A program made the position numbers and the translations under genes. Below are positions 1 through 10,968 of a DNA stretch of 64,000 bases, piece after piece. Within the stretch, counting starts at the first letter, position 1, and the number at the start of each line of letters is the position of its first letter. Below the pieces are notes generated by a model, which worked only from the letters and a program-made list of their open reading frames with translations, ran no database searches and was not told where the DNA came from. Source of the stretch: Scalesia atractyloides (lineage: Eukaryota > Streptophyta > Magnoliopsida > Asterales > Asteraceae); the NCBI GenBank assembly GCA_947069175.1, contig CAMTDV010000018.1, positions 44,652,869 through 44,716,868 of the forward strand, written 5' to 3'.

Positions 1-1
1 C

Positions 2-307
2 TGGATTCAACAACAGATGAGGGATTATGGGCTGTAGAATCTTTATATGCCTTTATTCGTATATAACAAAGCATCCATCGATATAACCAAAAATCCGGTT
101 CATCACTCACATACTAAACATGTTGAAATTCGTTACCAATTCATTCGTGACTGTTACGAAAAGAAATTGTTGCGAATAGAAAAAATCCACACCAACGAAC
201 AAAAGGCTGATTCTTATACCAAAGCATTTCCTTTAACAAGATTTAAATATCTAATGAGACTTAACGGTATTAAAAATTTGCTGACAGGTGCGGAAGCTGA
301 GGTTTAA
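2..307 (+). pseudogene. Copia pol, C-terminal RNase H end (element A)
   Basis: Reading begins in one frame (residues LDSTTDEGL) and shifts near position 45 into an 86-codon frame with the copia RNase H ending: YNKASIDITKNPVHHSHTKH, then KIHTNEQKADSYTKAFPL, ending at a stop at 305-307. The same ending occurs on the minus strand at 27317-27646 in element B with clear identity. RNase H removes the RNA template during reverse transcription. The frameshift and missing upstream part make this a remnant. The window edge cuts off the rest of pol. Confidence 0.85.
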
Positions 308-2479
308 TATGGATCGGACGACGAGTTCACATAATCCGCATTGGTTTGTTATTTTATCTTTCTAGATTAGTATTTCTTAAAAATCAAAAATCTAAAAAAT
401 ATGTTTTCGATTTTAGGGGGAGTAATATTTGGGAAATACAAAAAAATGGGAAAAAATTTAAAAATGTACAAAAACATTGAAAAAGACAAAAAGACTTCTA
501 TGTCACATAAAGAAAATGATAGTACATCAGTAGACTATCACAGTATGCTAAAGAAAGGTAAATTTTAAAAAGTGATAAACCAGTCTTACTGTGGATGTGT
601 CGATAGGCTTAACACGTTCAGTAAACTGTTCTCGAGATATAAACTAAATTTTACAACTGCTTAATCTTGTGGATTAACACATCTTGGATATATGGATTTA
701 ATACTCCGAAATTTCGTTTGAGAGATTTCCTGATTCTGAGATACGAGGTCTCTATAGATAGTTGATATCTGGGGTATTATACAAGTTCTTCTGATTTTGG
801 GAAAGCAATAGCCTAGAACTTCTATAACTTTCGCTATAAACCCCTAAATTGCATGCAATTTGAAAAGTATCGAAAGATCTAATCATTTGCAGTGCTGAAA
901 AGATTCCTTAAATGGAACTCACTTTAAAGACGAGCCTTCATCTCTTTGTCTGTACGGTAGTACTAACCTGAGCTCTCAAGGCCTCGCATTAACCCAGATA
1001 CAGATATCAATTATGCTATATTCACTTGTAAGATGAAATCTAGGGAATCTTGATACGGGAGTATATTCAAGAAGTGGGAACCATAGATAAGTCAAGTTTC
1101 GTAAACCATATCTTAAAATATCTTGGAACAGTTGAGAAACGTTGTAAAGTTTAAGTGGGCAAACATATCGACAATCTAGGTAAACAAGTTTAAAACTTAA
1201 ATTCATCAAAAGGTCAATTGTACTGGTGATATGTCTCAATCAACTGATATGATCCTTAAGACACAAATTCACAAAAATATGTCTGTAAATATGTTTGTAC
1301 ATAGTTTATATTGTTCTGTATAGTTTATTAGCTTTATAGATTAAAACCAAAAAGATTTTTAGTGTGTTTTAGCATAAACTTAAAAAAATACAAAAAGATT
1401 TTGTTTCTACATTGTTTTCAGCAAACCGATGTTGGAGAATGGATCTTCGAAGTCTGGTAAGGTGCTAAACTGGTGCGAATCTCATTGACAACGGACTGGG
1501 AGCAAATCTGTAAAATCTAAAAAGCCAAAAACGATGAAAAGTTCATTAATTTGAAACTTTAATTTTGAAAATATCAATAGTTTGTTCGTAATGGGTCAAA
1601 CCGAGGTCATTAGCTTGGACTTGGTCAACTGAGTGGATTTTCAAAACTGATAAAAAGTGAAAAGTTCAGGTACTTAATTGCAAAAACTTGAAAATTTGAA
1701 AACTGGTTTCACATTTAAACAAGTTCGACCGAACTTGTTGAATGGCTGTTTGAGAAAGTGGAAGTTTGCCCGAACTTCATGGACTTTAATATTGGGCTTA
1801 CAAGTTCGCCCGAACTTCATAATCTACAAACTTTATTCTCTGAGCGAACTTCACACTTGAGAGTGATTTGTCAAAATTGTCATTCTAGCACCGTTACTCT
1901 GCCAAAATTTGTATTGTTTTAAGTGATTCGCACGCTTATTACAATGGAAGAGGTGTGTATTTGATCCTTGAACCGTTAATTGGACCGAATCGATGAACTT
2001 AGATCTAAAACTGTTAAAATCTTGTAGATCTAGGATATTTTTGATCAAATTGGAATTAAAACTAAGATAACTAACTAAAATCGACCATGGATTTGTTTTG
2101 GATTTGATCAGAATGGTCTTATCTGGATGGTGCATTGTTTGAATGGAGAAGATGACAAGTTCGCCCGAACTTGTACATCAAATCCAGCCGAACTTGCATC
2201 TGAAAACTTTATAACTCTTCTTTGATCCATAAGTTCGACCGAACTCTGTGTAGAATCTGTTTTAATAGAATCTGAAAGTTCTCTCGAACTTAACATTGGA
2301 TAAAATCTGATGAAAGCATGTTCGATCGAACTTAAGTTTAGGAATCTGAAAAAGGTGTTATACATAAGTTCACCCGAACTTATGATTGTGTTGATTGAAC
2401 ATGTATTAGACATGTTCTGGCGAACTTCAATTAATCAGTTTGTTATACACACATCAAGTTCCCCGAACTTGATGTTAAT
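308..2479 (+). other. Spacer between pol and extra ORF (element A)
   Basis: No convincing sense ORF. The spacer begins with an internal polypurine tract (TTTTAGGGGGAGT at about 411-423), has an A/T-rich middle matching the equivalent spacer of element B (25839-27316, opposite strand), and ends in a palindrome array. An 87-codon ORF on the opposite strand (976-1239) is preserved in both copies; see findings. Confidence 0.7.
1718..2474 (+). repeat. Palindrome array (AAGTTCG-NN-CGAACTT type) upstream of extra ORF
   Basis: About ten full or half copies of a 16-18 bp imperfect palindrome, for example near 1720, 1801, 2156, 2231, 2276, 2319, 2364 and 2456. From 2156 on, neighbours are about 43-48 bp apart. 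The core is TTCG-NN-CGAA with variable central bases. The same motif occurs in the LTRs and in matching places of elements B and C. Known Sireviruses carry conserved palindromic repeats in non-coding regions; a cis-regulatory role here is inferred. Confidence 0.85.
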
Positions 2480-5400
2480 GTGCTGAAATTTTTTTGTGAT
2501 TTTTCTCGTAATGCGTGCTTAGCATTTTGTGTCGTCTTTCAGGTTCAAGTACCAGCGCGGGTGATTACTACGGATTTTTCTAAATTTCACAACACCTGTA
2601 TCACGCTTGACAAGGCATTGTGTCCGTCGCTGAAGGAATACGAAAGCATCTTGAAGTTTCTTTAAGATTGCCCTATTCATCGAGCTATCACGGAGTATAC
2701 AGTGTCTTACAGATCACATACTTATCATTTTTGGATGAACGCAAGTCTTAGTGCAGACAAAAGACTATTACATCATCTGTTCAAGTCGGAAACGTAGAGA
2801 AAGAAATCACTGTCACAGAGGATGATATACGAAGGATCTTGCAATTCAACGATGACAAATATGATCCTATTTTCTTAGATGAGAAGATGGTACGAGGTTG
2901 TTTCTCTGGTATGGGCTATAAAGGAAGCGTAAACAAGCCAACATTGAAGAAAGGGGAAGTTCCAAACCCCTACAAGCTCCTGATGCATGCTATTATTCAT
3001 ACTTTCAGTCACCGTAAAGTGGGTCTTGACGATGTTCAAGATTATATGGCCTGCATGGCAACGATGTTGATTCTGAAAAAGTCGTATAACTACTCAAAGC
3101 TCGTATTCACGCATATGTCAAAGAATATGGAAGACACAAGATTGTCCTTATATCCGAGGTTCGTGCAGACGCTAATCGACGAGAAGTTTACACACATTGC
3201 ACGTGATCCGAACGACTTATTATACTTCAGTCACCTTGATGATACTATAGTGAAAAAGTTGATAAAGTTCCAGAAGCAGGATTCAGCACCTGTGGCAAAA
3301 CCAATATTTGGGGCGATAAAAGATGAAAATTATGTTGCACCGCCTGATAACAAATAGAGGAACGATGTTAGTGGTGATGAGAAAGAGTTGAATGCTGAGA
3401 AAGAGTGTGTTTAATTCGTTCAAACCTAAAGCGCGTAATGAATGGTTTGTCAAAGCTGAAGTCGAAAAGAAGAAGAAATGTGCGACAAAAGCTGACACTA
3501 TGCTGATAGATGAAGATGAGCCTGTAAATTTACAAACAGAGGCTGGTTCAAGTGCAGCGATTCTCGTTGAGAGTCAGGAAACAGAAAAGACTACTCAAGA
3601 GGACGATGTTATTTCTGCTACCTCTGAGAATTTTGATGATTATGATGATTCACTTGAGAGAGTGACAAAGAAAGCAATAGCAGAGACTGAAGCTGAAAAG
3701 ATCAAAGAAACTGATGCTGACTTTGATCCGAATCTAGAAAAAGAGTTTGACGAGGAGAGACCTAAGAAAAGACCTAAACGTGTGAAGTCTGTAGTAGCGT
3801 CAACGACAAAGACTACAGGGTCTCCTCAGGCAAAAGGCAGAAAGAAATCAAAGAAAGATCAGAAACCTGCTAGTCGACGATATATGGGAAAGCCAAAGAG
3901 AACAAAAGTAACACAAGAACCTTCTAGTGCACAGGAGATAGGAGTTACACAAGAACCTCCTGTTATTATTTATTCTGAAGCAGAAAGGCCAGGATTTACA
4001 CAAGAACCTCCTGAGTCTAATTTACTTGAAGTACCAGTGACTCAATCACCTGATCCTAAAGGTGTTCAATCTGAAAGCTCAACTCCGAGGAAAGCAACTC
4101 CAAAGAAGTCAACCCCAAAAGCTGCTACTCCTAAGTCGACACCAAAAACACAAAGAAGTCACAGTCAAATCTATTTGGTGATATTCCAATGAACCAGTGG
4201 ATCTTCAGGACTTAGGTGAGTTCTTCCCTGACACAGATATCGATGTTTTACAAAAGCGTGTCAAAGAATTGGAAGATAGAGTTCAAAAGAATGAAGAGGA
4301 GAAAGCTGAGCTAACCAAGAAAGTAAATCAAAGCTCAGTGAAAAAAGAAATTACGGATGATAAGATCAAGGTGTTGGAAAGTGAGCAAGAATTTTTCAAG
4401 GCTTTGATTGAGAGTTTGCAAGATGCAAATGAAAAGCTTCAAACAGAATTTGTTGATTTAAAGAAGATTCAAGCCCTAAACAATCAAAGATTTACAAGGA
4501 TGTAGAAAGTATTATCTAATACTCTAGGTATTGATTTCATTGCTGCTGAATATGATCGTTTGGATAGACAAGAGGTAAAAGAAATATCTGAGAAAGAGCT
4601 TGCAGCTAGTGGCAAAGGTAAAGGTGTTGAAGGTGATACACCTAAATCTTATGAAGTTGCTGATAAGCCTGTTGATGAGTCTGAAAAAGCTTCTGAGTCC
4701 GAGATTGCTAAGGTTGACGAATCTGTCAAGCCTTCTGATCCAGTAATTGCTTCTGAAGAAAAGGACGATGATGAAGTAGAAGATGAAGATAAGGATGATG
4801 AACCACCGACATATGATCCGAAAGATGATTCTGACCACGATGGAGGTAATGATGATGATCCAAGTGGAACAGGGATTAAAATGTGGTTGATGCGACAGTG
4901 AATGAAAGCTTCGATTTCACAAGTCTTCTGAATGATGAAGCAAATGCAATGAATGATCAAATTCAGGGGGAGTCAGGGCAAACAGGGCCATCTGATGATA
5001 TAGATATGACTGATGTTGATATGTTTGCAAAGCCTGTTGCGGTAGTACCAACAAAGCCTTTGATGTTGATGCTTGAACATAATGTTGAAGAAGGTGAGTA
5101 CGTTCACAATTATACTAAAGAATATCTGGCCAAGTTGATTGAAGTTGATGCTGAAACTCTGGATTTTGATTTTGAGGAACAAGTGTTGAATGTGAATACG
5201 TTTGAGCCAAATGAATACCGTTATCAGCGTAGATTCGAGGCAGACGAGTATAACAGGGTGATAGTGGAAGATTGGTCCTCTGATGATGAAAAGGATGAAG
5301 CTGCGAAGTATATTGGTCCTAATACTGATAGTTTTCCTACTTTAGAGGAAATGTGCAAGCAAGGATGAAGATATTTTGAAAGATAAGATCGAGGAATCAA

Positions 5401-6383
5401 TTCGAGAGGGTAAAGTTCCGAAACCAATGCCGAAAGAAGAAATAGCTCAAGCTAAGAAATCTGGGTTTAAAGAGATGCTGCGTGAACGTAAGTTTCGATG
5501 TCCTCTAGCATTTTTTTACCAGAGATAAAGATGTGTCATTGGGGGGATATCCTAAGATGTGTCATGTGCAATCAAAAGGGAATTTGGGGTGCAATACTTC
5601 AAATATTTGGCTGATTTCAAGACTCTACCATACTGGGATGTTGAGGAGCTTGTTCAAACCGTGAATGTTACATATCAGATGAAGTTCATTGATCAGTTAC
5701 TATGGAAGATGATCAAGTTTGAAGCGACAAAGGGTTTTAGATATTGGAAGCCGTTCATTCTAAAGCGTCGCATCAAAACGAACAAGGAGACAAGGGAAAA
5801 AGATATAACATTAATCATGAAACGACCGAGAGTGATGAGGAACATGCCTTTAATGCCGATTGAACAAATTTTTTATCCGGTGTTTAAGTGGTGGCAGATT
5901 GATCCTAACACATGTGAAGCAGTGATAGTATTACGATTCGAAGAACATCTGGATATCACTAAAGAAAGGGTTGAAGTATTAGGGTTTCAAGGTATGAGAG
6001 GTTCGTGGAGAACGATCAGGATACTAGACCCGATGTGGCTAGTTAATTGTATGAGAGAAGATATCAAAAGCTTGTTCTACAGCAAGATAGTGTTTGAAGA
6101 ACGTGAAAAAGAACAAGCCATGCAATATCAAAGGGTCGTTAACGTATGCTATGCTCGTGACGTTAATTTAGGAAAGATGTGGAAAACGAGCAAGAGGGAT
6201 CTTGAACGGGTTGAATTCTTAATGGAAGAAAAGCGTCTCTAGGAGATACACAAAAAAGGTAGGGCGACAAGGCTCAGAAGGTTTCAGTATATGATTAAAG
6301 TGCCTCCTATTGATCAGACGCCAGATCCGAAGCAAGAACGACGTAAGAAGCCATTCAAGAACTTCTTCGGTCGTGTACGTTAA
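2480..6383 (+). pseudogene. Extra ORF downstream of pol (Sirevirus 'env-like' position), broken
   Basis: Pieces in shifting frames: 2480-2665, 2839-3357, 3392-4192, 4197-4505, 4560-4901, 4883-5368 and 5559-6242, with the tail to about 6383. In order: an N-terminal globular part (motif LDEKMVRGCF, GLDDVQDYMA), an acidic/basic linker with KKRPKR, three TQEP repeats, a TPK-rich stretch (4084-4150), a heptad-type coiled coil (about 4230-4500), an acidic D/E run, and a C-terminal globular part (motif IKFEATKGFRYWKP, MWLVNC). I see no signal peptide or clear membrane segment, so a true envelope role is doubtful. A second copy lies on the minus strand at 6785-9859 and a third fragment at 37125-37570. 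Function unknown. Frameshifts and stops make this copy inactive. Confidence 0.75.
2526..2541 (+). promoter_or_regulatory. Possible 3' splice site ahead of extra ORF
   Basis: A T-rich run ending TCGTCTTTCAG followed by GTTC stands just before the conserved part of the extra ORF. The minus-strand copy in element B has ATTTTCAG at the matching place (about 9806). This would fit expression from a spliced mRNA. Inference only; no donor was identified. Confidence 0.3.
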
Positions 6384-6436
6384 AGTATATTTGAAGACAG
6401 AGTTTTTGAAGACTGATACAAGGTGAAGACGATATC

Positions 6437-6446
6437 CAAGGGGGAG
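6437..6446 (+). other. Polypurine tract, element A
   Basis: CAAGGGGGAG lies 2 bp before the TG that starts the 3' LTR, as expected for the plus-strand primer of reverse transcription. Confidence 0.75.
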
Positions 6447-6448
6447 TT

Positions 6449-6779
6449 TGTTGGTGCAGAATGTCTATGTCTTAGTCTTATATCGAGTCTGTATAGATTA
6501 GATGTGAACAGGATATAATATTGAAGTATTTATGATGTTCAGGGTCAAGTTCGCTTGAGATTATCATATGAAGTCAAGTTCGGTCGAACTTGACTTAGTC
6601 AAGTTCGCCCGAACTTCAACTCTCTCCAGTGAACTTCTCACCCTATAAATAGCTAGCATGTCTTGTTCATTTGTAACTTTGCGCACTTTGAGGCGTAGCT
6701 CTGTTAATTTGGAGACTTGATGTTATATCAATAAAATTGACGATTAATTGACTAATTCTTGTTGTTTGGTAATCATGTC
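6449..6779 (+). repeat. 3' LTR of element A, truncated
   Basis: Starts TGTTGGTGCAG after the polypurine tract. It parallels the LTR of element B (34954-35355, minus): shared ATCGAGTCTGTATAGATT-like segment, palindromes at about 6545, 6573 and 6600, TATA box and a downstream AGCTCTGT block. Element B's LTR runs about 70 bp further; here the sequence switches abruptly to the minus-strand extra ORF of B near 6780. Confidence 0.75.
6643..6653 (+). promoter_or_regulatory. TATA box in LTR of element A
   Basis: CCTATAAATAG sits just downstream of two TTCG-NN-CGAA palindromes. The equivalent box in element B is at 35161-35170 (minus). Transcription is expected to begin about 30 bp further on. Confidence 0.6.
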
Positions 6780-6784
6780 GTAAT

Positions 6785-9700
6785 GTACTGAAGTCTGCCA
6801 AGTATCAAAATATTGCACGCCAAATTCACGTTTGATGCGTAGACATTCGGCTCTTTTAACAATCCCCAGCTTAGGATATCACCCAATGAGTTGTCTGCAT
6901 CTCTGGTAAAGAACGCTAACGGTCGTTGAAACTTTCTTTCTCTAGGCATTTCTTTAAACTAGGACTTCTTAGCTTTTGCAATCTCTTCTTTAGTCATTGG
7001 CTTTGGAATCTTTCCTTCTTGCACAGACTCTGCAATCTTTTCCTTTAGCATATCTTCATTCAACTATTCGTACATCTCTTCAAAAGTAGGAAAACTGTCT
7101 GTATTCAAACCAACATACTTTTCCGCTTCATCATGTTCATCGTCTAATCTATCTTCAATAATGACTCTGTCGTAATCATCAGCATCAGATCTTCTTTTGT
7201 AGCAGTATTCATTTGGCTCGAATGTATCAATATTCACAACTTGCTCTTCGAAATCAAAATCAAACGTTTCAGCATCAACACTCAACATTTTAGCCAAATC
7301 TTCCTTGGTCAAGTTGTGAACAAATTCTCCTTCCTCTACGTTGTTCTCTAACATCAATACCAATGGCTTTGCAGGTATTGCAGCAACAGGCATTGCAACA
7401 ATCGCATTTGTCATATCTTCATCAGTTTGCCCTGCTTGCCCTGTCTGCTCCCCCTTACTTTGTTCTACCATCATATTAACATCATCATTTAGTAGCGAGG
7501 AAAAATCAAACTCATCAGTTACCTTTGCAACAACAACCTTCATACCAACTCCACCCTGATCATCGTCATTACCATCATCATTATCAGAATCATCTCTCGG
7601 ATCATCAACAGGCTCATCATCATCTTTAACTTCAGCTTCTTCATCGTCTTTCTGTTCAGTTTCTTTTTCAGGGATGATTTCAGACTCAGAAGCTTTAGCA
7701 GCATCAACAGATTCACTCACAGGCTCTGTTATCTTGGGCATACCTTCAATCACATGTTTACCCTTTCCTTGTGCGGCAAGTTCTATCTCTGCTTTCTCTT
7801 TTGCCTCTTGCACATCCAAACGTTCAAATTCTTCTTTGAAATTAATCCCCAGACTGTTCGATAACACTTTCTGTAGTCTAGTAAACCTTCTGTCATTCAA
7901 TTCCCTTTCAGATCGTAATTCTGCATTTTCTTTTTGCAATCTTTCATTCACATCCTGCAGACTTTCAATTAGTGCCTTTAAATAACCACGATCACCTTCC
8001 AAGAATTTTACTTTGTCGTTTAGAATTTCTTTCTAAACTTTGCTTTGTTTCACCATCTGTTCCAAAGCAGCTTTTTCAGCTTCATTCTTTGATACCTTAT
8101 CTTCCAGAACTTTGACTCTTTTCTCAAGTTCATCGACATTTGTGTCTGGAAAGAAATCATTCAGATCTTCATTGTTAACTGGCTTATCAGGGATATTTCC
8201 AAAAAGCTTTGACCTCGGAGTAGTTTTTGGTGTTGATTTTGGAGTACTCTTCGGTGTGTGGACTGGAACTTCTTTAGGAATCGAACTTTCAGGCTGTGAC
8301 ATATTTGGTGGATCTTGAGACTCTATAATAGGTATTTCAAGCAAATCAGGCTTAGGAGGTTCTTGTGTGACTCCTGTTTGCACAATAGTCTCTTGAACAC
8401 CAGAATTTGAATTGCTCAGCCGCAGGAGGTTCTTGTGTAACTCCTGTTTCTTTTGCACCAGAAGGTTCTTGTGTAACTTCTGTACTTTTCTTTCGGCCAA
8501 TGTAACATCGGCTTTTCAGCTTTTGAGCAGCTTCTCTCCCTTTTGTGCTTGGAGAACCTGTAGTCTTCAAAGTAGTATATTTTGTAGAAGACTTTACTCG
8601 TTTCGCTTTTTTCTTTGGTCTCTCTTCTTCAGAACCTTTATCAGAATCTGGTTCATAGTCAGCATCAGCTTCCTTTATTTTTTCTGACTCTTTTTCTGCG
8701 ATAGCTTTCTTTGTTACTTTCTCGAGTGAATCGTCACTATCTTCATCCTTTTCAGACGTCGCAGAAATCACATCATCCTCTTGTGTAGTGTTTTCTGTCT
8801 CTTGACTCTCAATATTAACAGCAACACTTGAACTAGCTTCTGCTTGAAGATTTTCAGGATCATCTTCATCAATCAGCATAGTATCCACTTTCTTTGACTT
8901 TTGAGACGTTTTCTTTTTCTCTTCAACGACTTTCTTTAGGAACCAATCACTGCGCTTTTCTTTAAACGTTGATAACCATTCTTCACCTCTTTCTCATCAC
9001 GACTTTCTGCCTTTCTTCATTTTTATTCAGGCGATGTGATATAATCAGCAGATACAATAGCACCAAACAATGATTTTGCGACTGGTGCTGAAGCTTGCTT
9101 TTGAAACGTGATAAGCTTTTTTACTGTTACTTCATCCATGTGGCTAAGATGAAGAATGTCGTTTTGATCTTTCACTATCTTCTTGAATTTGTCGTCCATA
9201 AGCATCTGCATGAATCTTGGATACATAACAAGTCTTCTCGTTCCCATGTTCTTCATGTGAGTAAATACTAGCTTTGAGAAGTTAAACTTCTTATTTAGGA
9301 CCAACGCAGTAGCCATATATGCCATATAATCTTGAACGTCGTCTAAACCTGCTTTGCGATTGCTGAATGCATGAATAATCACGTGCATCAAGAATTTGTA
9401 GGGATTAGAAACTCCCCCTTTATTTAGTGTCGATTCATTTACATGCCCTTTATAGCCCATTCGACGAAAACAACCTCGAACCATCTTCTCATCAAGTAAC
9501 ATTGGATCATTTGCTTCATCGCTGAAGTTTAACACTTTGCGAATATCAACTTCAGTCACTGTCAGCTCCTTATCTTCATTTCCAATGCGGACAATCGATT
9601 TGATCACTATATTGTCTTCGTTTAGTGACGCTGCATTCCAGAATCTATACGTATGAGATCTATACACTATTGTCTTCTCGCTGATCACCTTGTTTATCGG

Positions 9701-9859
9701 AATACGCGTCATAAAATCCCTAATACTGTCATACGCTGCTAATGATGGACATACCGTCTTCTCAAGCGTTATGCATGTGTTGTGAAACTTATTAAATGAA
9801 AGCTGGATATTCTGAAAATGCGAGAATCGAGACATAATTAGCAATTTTACAATTTTCAC
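6785..9859 (-). pseudogene. Extra ORF of element B, broken and 3'-truncated
   Basis: Pieces: 9859-9023 (278 codons, N-terminal globular part intact), 8888-8352, 8500-8033, 8002-7064, then a tail to about 6785. Order matches element A's copy: LDEKMVRGCF and GLDDVQDYMAY in the N-terminal part, KKKAKR basic patch, TQEP repeats, TPKSTPK repeats, coiled coil, acidic run, and the start of the C-terminal domain (REFGVQYF). By eye the two copies agree at roughly two thirds of residues. A possible start is the ATG at 9859 or 9835. No membrane segment or signal peptide is evident. The C-terminal domain is cut at the fusion with the LTR of A. Product function unknown. Confidence 0.75.
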
Positions 9860-9869
9860 AAAACATTAC

Positions 9870-10520
9870 ATCAAGTTCGGGCGAACTTGATTAGACAAAA
9901 AAAACATCACAAATCATCAAGTACAGGCGAACTTATGTTGAACGAGTTTTGATTGATTAACAAACAAGTTCGGGCGAACTTGTTAAGAGTATATGAATTT
10001 TCGCATGGTTAAACAAGTTCGGCGAACTTGTTAATCTCACATGGATTCTAGAAATATCAAACAAGTTCGGGTGAACTTTTAAGACATTCAACAGTTTTCA
10101 GTTTTGAGGACAAGTTTGGCCAAACTTGGTTCAAAGAACCAATTGACAAGTTCGGGTGAACTTGTCATCGTTTTCAATCTAAACCTGCAACATCATGTTC
10201 AAGCTATTATGAACCAAATTAGAGACATGTTTATGATCGATTATGTTTGTTTATCATATTTTATGGTTCAATTTGTCCTTAAACATCCTAGATTTAGTCC
10301 AATTGTCGTTTTCAGATCTAATAAGTTCAAGGTCTATCAAAACACAGTTCAAATTCAAATCACTCACCACTGCCATGATTAGTAGTGTGCAAATCACCAC
10401 AAATCACAAGAAAATTGGACAACACTTCGACACAATCGTGACAATTTTGTTTTCTCTCAAGTTCACTCAATTCGCTCAAACAGTTTCTGAAACAAGTTAT
10501 GAAGTTCGGGCGAACTTATG
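9870..10520 (-). repeat. Palindrome array upstream of extra ORF (element B)
   Basis: Copies of CAAGTTCGGGCGAACTTG or variants near 9872, 9919, 9965, 10015, 10062, 10111 and 10144, then one near 10501. The first six intervals are about 33-50 bp, mostly 46-50. The array continues beyond the inserted element C at 25834, 25875 and 25923. Confidence 0.88.
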
Positions 10521-10542
10521 TCCTATTTATAGTTAAACAAGT

Positions 10543-10968
10543 TGTAGGTCCGTTATATGGATCGTTCGGGCGCTAATCAGACAAAACTAAGGTAAACGTG
10601 CGGAATCCGTTTGTTTAGGCGACAATGGATACACTCATTGGTTTCTATTTAATCACCGTTTCATTAATATTCAACGTTACAGATCCTGGAAACACTTTGG
10701 TAGAGCTTCGCCTCTGTCGTGACAAAATCTCTGAAGTTTACAAATGAAATGACAACACACATATTTATACTTGAATAAGTTTGCTCCAAATGTGGTTAGG
10801 TCAAGTTCGGCCGAACTTGTCGTAGCCATGACAAGTTCGAGCGAACTTGTCCTTCTCTCTACAAGTTCGAGCGAACTTGACTCATAACATACTTAATTTT
10901 GACATTTCACTCCTAAATACAGACTCGATATTATACGATGGCGTAGGCAACAGACATATGTATCAGCA
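10543..10968 (-). repeat. 3' LTR of element C
   Basis: 426 bp; minus-strand reading starts TGCTGATACATATG and ends CTACA. Polypurine tract adjoins at 10969. Three palindromes near 10801, 10830 and 10862, and a TATA-like GTATAAATAT (10761-10770 minus). Compared with the 5' LTR it keeps about 45 extra bases near 10590-10640. Confidence 0.85.

Larger units (their letters stand above)
1..6779 (+). mobile_element. Element A: Sirevirus-type Ty1/copia retrotransposon, 3' part
   Basis: The order is end of pol (RNase H), 2.2 kb spacer, large extra ORF, polypurine tract and 3' LTR, which is the plan of Sireviruses with an additional ORF downstream of pol. The 5' part lies outside the window. Repeated polypurine runs (about 412, 4967, 5536 and 6437) and palindromic repeats support the lineage. 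Every coding part is broken, so the copy is dead. Its 3' LTR stops early, fused to element B near 6780. Lineage is inferred from layout and pol sequence. Confidence 0.8.

Noticed and set aside
9872..9889. Heat-shock elements
   Set aside because: The canonical site needs GAA and TTC blocks separated by two bases; here the spacing is four with a CG-rich centre.
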